From contig CANUEZ040000031.1 in assembly GCA_948099385.1 (NCBI GenBank), positions 3,031,001 to 3,095,000 on the forward strand: a stretch of DNA of 64,000 bases. Direction: 5' to 3'. The DNA comes from Fasciola hepatica. Its lineage: Eukaryota; Platyhelminthes; Trematoda; Plagiorchiida; Fasciolidae. The position numbers were made by a program, and so were the translations under genes. Positions 56,430 through 64,000 of this stretch are shown here, one piece after another. Position 1 is the first letter of the stretch, and the number at the start of each line of letters is the position of its first letter. Under the pieces are notes generated by a model that saw nothing but the letters and a program-made list of their open reading frames with translations, was not told where the DNA came from and ran no database searches.

Positions 56430-58521
56430 CTCATCCGTAACCAAGATTGGAGCAGCTTTTTTCTAACGGCTGACCCCCAACAAGCGGCTGATCACTTTTG
56501 CCTTAACATGCAAAACTGCCTCCTGAAACTCAGCCCAATATCCCAAAACTCCTCCCTTAGGAAGGTCAAACTTGCCTCCCTCCAACGAAAGTACCTTAGG
56601 ATGGAAAGGCTTTACCTCCAAAACCACGACTTCTCTCTTCTCATGAGACTAATGCGTTTTACTGATATTATCCGGGACCTAAAGGAAAAACAGCTCCTCT
56701 ACGGAGAAGCCAAAGACCTAAGGCATCCCAATAAAGCACTAAAGCTCTCACTCCTACACAAATCTAGGAATTCGGCAACGGATACTATGATCCAATACGT
56801 TGTGTAACCGAATAAAACTTCGGCCACCCTCCCTTCTGATATCGCTGAGACCTTCAACCATTACTTCGCCAATTCCATGGCCTCCGCCTCAGATACAGCA
56901 CCCCCAAAGTGCTCTGGATATTACCAACTCTTCCCCATCTATCCTAACCTTTGAAGTGAACGTTGTTTCCAGGCTCATTTCACGCTATAAAGCATCCGCC
57001 CATTCTGGACCAGACGGGTTGCCCCCAGCTGCAATCATTAATGGTGGATCGGACCTTCCACTTTTATTACTGAGCCTATTCACCTTGTAACTCAAATTTT
57101 GTTTGTTACGATCGAATTGGAAGCGTTCAGTCATCATTCCACGACACAAAAACACCTGTCCACGAATTTGCTAATTACCTCCCATCAACCATACCCGTAT
57201 CACTTCCAGAATTATGGAAACGATTGTCAAAGATGGCATTACCACCGATTTTCTCGCTTCAAACCTTCTTGGCGATTGGCATCACGGGTTTTTCAAATCG
57301 CGATCATGCACCACCTGTCAGTTAGACTTCCTCAACCTAGTCACTTAGGCTGTTGATAGCGGGCAGGCATTAGTAATTGTCCACCTAGATCTGTCGAAGG
57401 CTTTCAACCGTGTTCCACACCTGCATCTTATCTCCAACTTGCTTTCACTCGGCATTGCTGATCTGCTGCTTTCTTCGCTGAAATCTTATCTCGCTCATCT
57501 TTCGAAAGTGGTCCTCACCAATGGACATGCTTCTTAACCGAAACCTGTTACAATTGGCTTTATACAGGGAAGCGTACTGGGTCCTCTCCTATTTCTGATG
57601 TACATTAATGACGCATTGGATCTAGTACACCATGGCACGCCGTTCTTATTTGCAGACGATATGAAAATAGTTTACTCTTTCAATTCTAATGATGCTATCC
57701 CTACTCTTTGCAACATTTCCGCTGGCATCGCTGCAATTGACCGCTGGTGCCACACCTGAAGGATGAGCTTTTCCACTGATAAGTGCGAGGTCCTAACCTA
57801 CAAGTTCCAATTGCCCCCTGGATCCTTAACTCTTGGTGGGTCCCCAATAGCTAGTCGACCCACCATCCGCGACTTGGGCCTCAACTATTCCTGCTCCCTC
57901 AACTTTTCTGAGCAGGCCGCCACCCAAGCGGCCAAAGCTAGAAGAAGTGTGGCCCTTCTCTTCCACTCCTTTCGTCTCCGGGACATTATCATCAACAACT
58001 ACAAATCCCACGTCAGGCCTTTGCTTGAATACTGCCCAATAATATTTTCTAACGTGACGAAATTCGACAGAGTTGCGATTGAAAGCATACAAAGGCGTTT
58101 CACCAAACAACTACTTGCTTGGTCCACGTCTTTAAACTATAGAGAAAAATGCCAAAATCTGAATCTTGACCCACTCTGGCTCCGCCGCTGAAGACTAAAC
58201 TTAGTCTTCTTGTATAACCCGATCCATAACCGATCTTTTTCCTTTGACCCAGTAAGCTTCTCCCGTGAAACCCCCTACTATCTTCGGCACAGGCCTTTTA
58301 CTGTCCCTTTCAGTATAGCTAAGTTGGCCATACGGTCACGTTTTTTCCTTCTTGTCTACTTCAAAGTCTGGAACAAGTTGCCCATCACCCTTCGAGCTTC
58401 ACAAACCAAATCCCAATTTCTGTCGGCACTCATCCCATATCTCAGCGTCACCCGTGCACTCGATTTATCTAATGTGAGCTTGGCAGAAGATGTAGCTTGC
58501 GAGAGGGGCTTCGATTTCTAA
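56430..58521 (+). pseudogene. CR1 reverse transcriptase, FADD intact, three stops plus frameshifts
   Basis: 56508-56807 is the N-terminal linker. 56940-57090 reads KASAHSGPDGLPPAAI (fingers). 57200-57360 continues METIVKDGITTDFLASNLLG-like, with a frame change. From about 57360 one frame runs to 58521: VIVHLDLSKAFNRVPH, GFIQGSVLGPLLF, FLFADDMKIVYSF (57649-57663 is FADDM), MSFSTDKCEVL, RPLLEYCPIIFSN, IESIQRRFTKQLL, VYFKVWNKLPI. In-frame stops lie at 57535 (TAA), 57757 (TGA) and 58189 (TGA). The C-terminal part after RPLLEYC is what places it in CR1. Confidence 0.95.
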
Positions 58522-60621
58522 GACCTACTCCTTCGCCGACCCTACTCCTTTCATTTAAGGACACAATCAATGATAGATGGTTTCATCTATCTGACTGAGT
58601 TCTCAGCTTTAGACTACCTACGTCCATTTCCAAAATGAATCAAACAAATTGAAATACCACTAATTTCAACCACTTTGCTTCCACCTACCCCCGCAGTTTC
58701 TGTCACTCTTATGCCTCGTTCATTAATGGATTTTATATGCCTCCGTTAACCGTTGATCCACAGCAGAGGCACACCCTGACTGCTCCTTTTTATCTGCTCT
58801 CTTTTTTCCAGTTCTCTCCTTACGTGAATTTCACCCTCTACGTTGGTATACGTGCCTGGATAACGCCGCCGTTTGGTCGATTATTAGCCGCTGGCTCCGT
58901 CCTCTGTAACCCCTCGCAACCTGACCATCCGGTCGCCGAACTTATATCTCATACCATCATGGTTGAACCACGCCCCACATGCATAACCACAAATAAACAT
59001 TGGTGCCACTCCCAACGGTGCTAGGCGCTGTCAGATCCACCTCTTTGGCCGGCGCACATCGAACGTGCAGGTCGTCTGCAACGATGTGCGAGCGCAATTT
59101 GGTTGGTGGATCACACCTCTTGTGTTCACCTTGAAGTGTTTTTCAAGTTGGGTGTCCAGCGCACGGCCATTCTAACCCATTAGCACCGGTTGCGGATCGC
59201 ACGCTCTAATGCTGTCAGCTGCAGACCGCACGCTCCAACCATCCTTGTTCGCCACTGTACATCCAACTATCACTCTTGTCATCACTCTTATCACATCCAT
59301 TTTTTCGTTCCTCTATGGTATGCACACCTACCCGTTCTGTACTTGCTCCTATCGAATCTCACTGTGTTACCTCTCATTGCACATCACCACCGTCCTAACC
59401 ACTTTACTCTGCCGACGACCGCCAATATTTTATTTCTTCACCAATGTCGGCGTTGCCGGCTCGTAGTATCTACTCATTTGGTATCACCCTAGGCCTATTA
59501 AGCTCACTGATCGCATGCTTGCACCTCGCTGCCTACCGTTCTGTCAAACCCTCCCTCGTTCTCCCTTCTTATGCCTAAAACCATTACACACCAGCCCCAC
59601 CAGCACCCATGACCAATTCTCATATTAGAACTGCCGTCCCAAACTCTGCATTTCTCACAGCCACATTTATTATCCAGTCACTAACACTCTATTTTCCTTG
59701 CCTGGCTCCACAATTCCCCTGTGGATCCTTCCACTTAGCAGTGCTCCGATTAGCATCGTCCATTTACATCCACCTGTACAATAGCCGGCATGCACGCAGC
59801 TCCCAATTTCTATGTCCCCGACTCCGACGCACATCCGTTGTTCATGTGATATGTTCGTCCACCGGTTTACCTGTCCTGGTGCTTCTTTCCTTTCTGCTTT
59901 TTCGTGTTCCACCTGAAATGAAATGATCTTACTGGTTATTTCTCACCAGTCTTTTTCGGCCCGTGCCCCCATCTCCTGTTTCGTCCACTGTTTGCCACGG
60001 CATTTTATCCGTGCCTTTTGGACCGTTCTGCTTTTTCACTTGCCACCTAATGTAAACCCATTGTTTCGTCATGGTTCTCATTCACGGTTTCAGTCCGTTT
60101 GATCTGCCATTACTCTGTGGCACCCCTTTTGCTCATTCCTCTCCCGCGCTGTTTGCCGTCACAGCTGCTGCATCTTGCACCACGGGCAGCTTCACCTCCC
60201 AGGTAACTTTCTCCACTTTGTATGCACAATCGCTCTACGCTGCTTAGCCATCTCCATCGCCACCATCTTCCTGCTGAATAATGTAAGCCCATTTAAGAGT
60301 GCTTCTCCCATTCTTGACCGACACCACATGTCTCACCTGCATAAATCAGGTTAGTTGATCCATTCTTACCTGTTCTCTCCAGCACTTTCCTTCATCTCCC
60401 CTTTTTTGAACTGCTTCCCAGTCATCGTCTTTTCTGTGCTTCTGCATTCTCCACTCTCTCTGTTGATCCGCCAATTTCGCCTGTCATGAAGATAATTCCC
60501 CACGATATTCCAAAGTTAATTCTACAAACATTCGACCTAACCTTACTTGCCCCTCCTAATAACTGCTAATTTCTTTCTAGGACTCCATTGTTATTGATTC
60601 GGCTTCTCTTATATGTATATA

Positions 60622-60673
<52 letters not shown>

Positions 60674-61751
60674 CAACCGCACATATGTATATATGCATTC
60701 GCTCCGTATCCTGTAGTTCTTCACAGGACATCTCTCTTGCTATCGTCCCGCTGACCACCATGATATGCATCCATTCCTTCTACATCTATAACCCACATCT
60801 ACTGTGTCCAATTCCTATGAACTATTTTTTTTACCTGGTTCACTTTTTACGTCTTACTTTGCCCGTTCTCTGTTTTACAATGAGTTTTGTGCCCTGTTCG
60901 CCGGCCATCTATTGCAGAGTACCAATGCTTCGTTGCTACCTAATCCCTGCAGTGAATCTCACTTTTTCCTCATCGTCTCCCGCTATTACAGTTTCTTATG
61001 CTGATTTCTAGCCCTTCTCATGTATATCAGTCAGCCTTCAGATGACCCTATAATGACCAGCCGAATCCGGTAGTGTCTAAACACAAGGACTTAAATATAG
61101 CCCGAATACACTTGTGGGACTGTTATATATCGAACGGTTGGAACAGATGAATCGGTGCCCGTAGAAAATGAGATTGACGTGAAATGATATGGTGCGACTT
61201 TTGCTTGAATGCGTGCCACAAGGAAATATAACAGCTGCGATCAAGGTCAGCCCCGTCATTGGCCGCGATGGCTGTTGGTGCTGCGGGCTCGGCTCTGGTT
61301 GGTGGTTGTGCGGTATTTTCTCGCTCAGTCGCGACACGCAGATGAGTTTTTCAGATTTTGAAAATGATTTTCGGGATTTTCAAAGCGAAACTTCAACTTT
61401 CCTCTACTTTACTTATAGGGTAGTTACCGTTGGCTATATGATTCAGCAAAATGAGTATCAGTTATCGCGCATGTTTGAAAGATTCGCCAGAAGTAGCGTT
61501 TTCCCGCGCCCGGATGTTTGGTTAATACCAGCCGAATCCCCACCTGACCTTGACTTTTCAAACTCACCGGGCGTCCACTTGAATCCGTCCATGGGTCCAT
61601 TTAAACCTAGTACATTTCCTTTGGTGTGCATACACTTGCCTGCTTTCAGCCCACGTTACTTCCCATTTTTAGCCCGTTTTTTCAACTCTTGTAATGTAAA
61701 TTTCTACTTTTTCAAGGATTTTGTCTTTTTATTCCGTCACTTCTAAACAGT
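58522..61751 (+). repeat. Long 3' UTR of CR1 no. 4
   Basis: 3.2 kb, pyrimidine-rich, without a coding motif. Parts recur in the right palindrome arm: 61546-61600 with 8860-8910, and 60727-60800 with 8480-8560. So the arms carry the same kind of 3' UTR. Frames up to 185 codons (61189-61746) come from low stop density. Confidence 0.8.
60627..60666. repeat. AT microsatellite in CR1 no. 4 3' UTR
   Basis: About 40 bases of AT dinucleotide, flanked by imperfect tatatg units from 60610 to 60680. Same relative position as 17921-17973, 30936-30958, 47208-47224 and the palindrome tracts. Confidence 0.95.
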
Positions 61752-61808
61752 TGATCATGCACTTGGCATGCCTCGGGCGTCTCCGAAATGCACCATTATT
61801 ATTAATTA
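61752..61808 (+). repeat. CR1-family 3' end of no. 4
   Basis: 'gatcatgcacttggcatgcc', then 'gggcgtctccgaaatgcacc', then an ATTATT tail ending at about 61808. With 9050-9127 and 13214-13265 it defines the family ending. Confidence 0.88.
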
Positions 61809-62440
61809 AAATGCCGTGTACCTGGTTGAGGCTTTTGGTTTCCCGCCAAGTGGACCGACTTTTCAGTGGGAGAGGTAGCTTAAGGCAGTTGAACACCCGG
61901 GCATAGGTGTCATGAGGGTGATCCGAGTTGAGAAAGTGACCCCGAAGGATGACTTGCTGTGAGCATTTCTCAGTGCCTTGAAAAATCTTGGCAACTTCAA
62001 GAATTTGCTCTCAGAAAAGCTACACACCAGATCGGCTGCATTAGGCACCGGGAAGGATTTGATAACCAAGCTCCTTAGGCTGGTCAGCTCATCCTTAGGG
62101 GTGCGGACAGTGGCCTTTAGCTCAACTATCTCTGCAGTCTGACTTTAGACTGCACATTTTGGTGCATCCGACGCCAGCGCATTGTGAAGGACCGTCTAGT
62201 CCGAATTGAGGAGTGAGACTTTGGCCGCTGAGGGGGAACTACATTGCCCCACGGAGAGAGTAGCCTCGTCTGAGGAAGTGGTTATATCAGTGGTGGGGGA
62301 AATCGACATCATTCAGGATCCAATCAATACAGACAAATATCGACCTTAACAGGGGGGGACGAGCTATGCGTTCTAAACATTTCGAAAACGGTTACAGTAA
62401 CCGAAGGTGACAACCACACCGCTGGTGTACCGCAGTTCTG
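61809..62440 (-). pseudogene. ORF1-like fragment of another CR1 copy
   Basis: The minus strand at about 62130-61863 reads TAEIVELKATVRTPKDELTS (helical), then VIKSFPVPNAADLVCSFSES, then FLKLPRFFKALRNAH. The order fits the coiled-coil plus RNA-binding core of a CR1 ORF1. It lies downstream (3') of the endonuclease fragment at 62653-63260 in the same orientation, so it must come from a separate insertion. Identification is tentative. Confidence 0.4.
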
Positions 62441-64000
62441 GGGCTTACAAATCTTTTGTCGAGGTCTGTCAATTTTGTTAGTCTTGGCTCTGATATGCCT
62501 AACGGTTGGGGTGAGGCGGTTTATGGAGGGGGGCATCTTCGCGTAGAACACATCCGCTGCTGTTTGCGGATTAGACGTTAGGAGAAAGTCGGACCAGTCA
62601 ACGTCCCGTGAGAAGTGGGCACTTGGGCCCAATTGGCCAATCTACAGGTGTTTTAGTTTTGGATTTCAACAACTTTAAGTAGGCATGATTCTTGTATAGC
62701 AGTGAAGTGACATATGACCATTTTGTGTTCACTACCGGGAAGGTTTTGTGTGACGGAGACGTTCAAATCAAGGAGGCCATGAGTGAAGGCTAAGTCAAGG
62801 ATACTGTTATGCCTTGTTGGAGTAGAGACAAGCTGTGTCCTTCCCTGTAGTATAGGTGTCCAGTGAAAGTCGGATAAATGGGAGGGGGCAGTCACTGTAT
62901 TACAACAAATGCTGGGAGTGTTAAAGTCTCCTGCTATGATCTTAGGACCTAAAGATAGTGTAGAAATATACTTTAACTACCTTATAATGTGCGGGATTCA
63001 GAATAACTGGATGTAGGTGCTCGATAGACGCAATCAATGTGTAACACGGTGATTCTTCCAAAGTTAACTCGTCGGTTAACACGGCTGAGCTTCAGAACGA
63101 GGACACACGGTCCCAAGTATGGATTTTTAATATGGGTAGTATGACATTGTACGTGGACGGTAGGACAAAATTTCCGTGTGTCAAAACTAGAAGCAAGTAC
63201 ACGATTCCCTAAATATTTTTTTGCCCAACAGCGAACGCGAATTCAGCGGCAGAAGGGAAACTCTGCCTGTATTTTTGAGGTAACAGGGCACTAGGACTCC
63301 GTGTGAAGGCGGCTGATGTCTACTGGGACCAAGTAAGCCTCCGGTCATCAGGTTCTCTACCAGGAGGCGGTCGGCCTTTGGAGTAGTAACTGGGCTGGGG
63401 AGATTGGGAAGTGGGTTGCATGGTAGTGGTTTGTAGGGCACGGTTTGGTCGCCATCATGGGAAGCCTGATTGTGGGGTGGCTGCCGTAGGATAGGTGTTG
63501 GGTGAGACACTCCCGAGGCCTAATGGGGAGCGGCATCGGATGCATCAGCGAGTGAGTAGCCCCTGATAAACGATCGAGATACGAAGGCAGTGTCCAATAG
63601 AAACTTTGGAGGGCAATTATTATAAAATCGGGGGAATGTCAATAGGGGCAATAGTGGGTGGGTACGGGGGCGGAAAGTTTCGTTAGGAATATGGTCGGTG
63701 ACCCCAAGATTGCGAACGCAGGAGCGGGAACAGTTTCTGGCCTGAAGCAACTGATTGAGAATCGAAGTTGGTAGTCTAGGTCTATATGGAGTCAGGGGCC
63801 ATAGTTTGGTAGGGTGAGCTAAAGCAGACATATGGGGGTAGGCTTCGTGTAGAGGGAAGAGTGGATGCGGAGGTACACTAAATTGCAAGTCTGCAGTGGG
63901 ATTCTGATACAATGTGCAGGCTGATTGTAGTCATCGAGTGGTTTCCTTAAGGGCGGAATCAAGCCACTGTTATTAGGATAACCGTCTTGAACCAAGCCAT
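62441..64000 (-). mobile_element. CR1-type element no. 5, ORF1 tail plus endonuclease, cut by window edge
   Basis: The endonuclease C-terminus at 62653-62895 reads STPTRHNSILDLAFTHGLLD and LPGSEHKMVICHF (Asp of SDH changed to Glu). The N-terminal part at 63187-63280 reads RVSLLPLNSRSLLGKK, then breaks. 63280-63510 contains NQASHDGDQTVPYKPLPCN, shared with CR1 no. 1. The linker 62450-62652 matches 19206-19402. The reverse transcriptase is missing: similarity stops at about 62440. ORF1-side Pro-rich frames continue to 63912. Confidence 0.85.

Larger units (their letters stand above)
53200..61808 (+). mobile_element. CR1-type non-LTR retrotransposon no. 4, best preserved copy
   Basis: In order: ORF1 (53460-55570), endonuclease (55698-56414), reverse transcriptase (56430-58521), 3' UTR of 3.2 kb with AT tract (60627-60666), and family 3' end (61752-61808). 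About 8.6 kb, rightward. The catalytic FADD is intact, and the last third of the reverse transcriptase stays in one frame with only three stops. It is still non-functional because of frameshifts further upstream. Confidence 0.9.

Noticed and set aside
61189..61746. 185-codon plus-strand frame as a gene
   Set aside because: It is inside the 3' UTR of CR1 no. 4, directly before the family 3' end, and has no recognisable domain.

Overview
This looks like repeat-dense metazoan genomic DNA. There is no operon-like layout, open frames are short and interrupted, and nearly every recognisable coding trace is a reverse transcriptase, endonuclease or integrase. A flatworm (cestode or trematode) is my best guess. 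Reasons: CR1-type non-LTR elements of two kinds; a Gypsy integrase with the GMVERLHRQLKAAL-type motif of the CsRn1/Kabuki group; and one compact gene whose model needs a 28-bp intron. This is inference, not proof.

Layout. 1-1495: decayed leftward repeats, including a scrap of Gypsy integrase. 1496-10631: a huge, almost perfect palindrome (two 4.5-kb arms, 124-bp spacer), each arm carrying three 3'-end modules of the local CR1 family. 10632-13270: pyrimidine-rich 3'-UTR-like DNA of a rightward CR1 copy. 13541-14850: leftward repeat copies. 14853-15815: the only convincing host-type gene piece, on the minus strand, five exons with coherent phases. 15849-20940: leftward CR1 element. 20941-28840: poorly recognisable DNA with repeat patches. 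29114-35710: leftward CR1 element, full-length but decayed. 36140-37470: 99% copy of the 3' end of the 15.8-kb element. 37845-43620: two head-to-tail decayed Gypsy copies, leftward. 43640-49200: leftward CR1 element truncated at its 5' end. 49400-53000: leftward element of a second CR1 lineage. 53200-61808: rightward CR1 element, the best preserved. 61850-64000: leftward ORF1 and endonuclease fragments.

The dominant CR1 family has a repeated design: ORF1 with a low-complexity linker, ORF2 (endonuclease plus reverse transcriptase), an unusually long 3' UTR of about 2-3.6 kb with an internal AT microsatellite, and a conserved 3' end (GATCATGC/GCATGCC pairs, then GAAATA, then an ATT-rich tail). 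Every copy in the window has lost function. The transcript strand is pyrimidine-rich, so the orientation of a block can often be read from base composition alone.

The most notable items are the palindrome, whose arms differ at one base I found plus a microsatellite length; the compact gene beside a CR1 insertion; and several cases where local identity between repeat copies jumps abruptly from about 65-80% to 97-99%. All coordinates and similarities were judged by eye, without alignment software.
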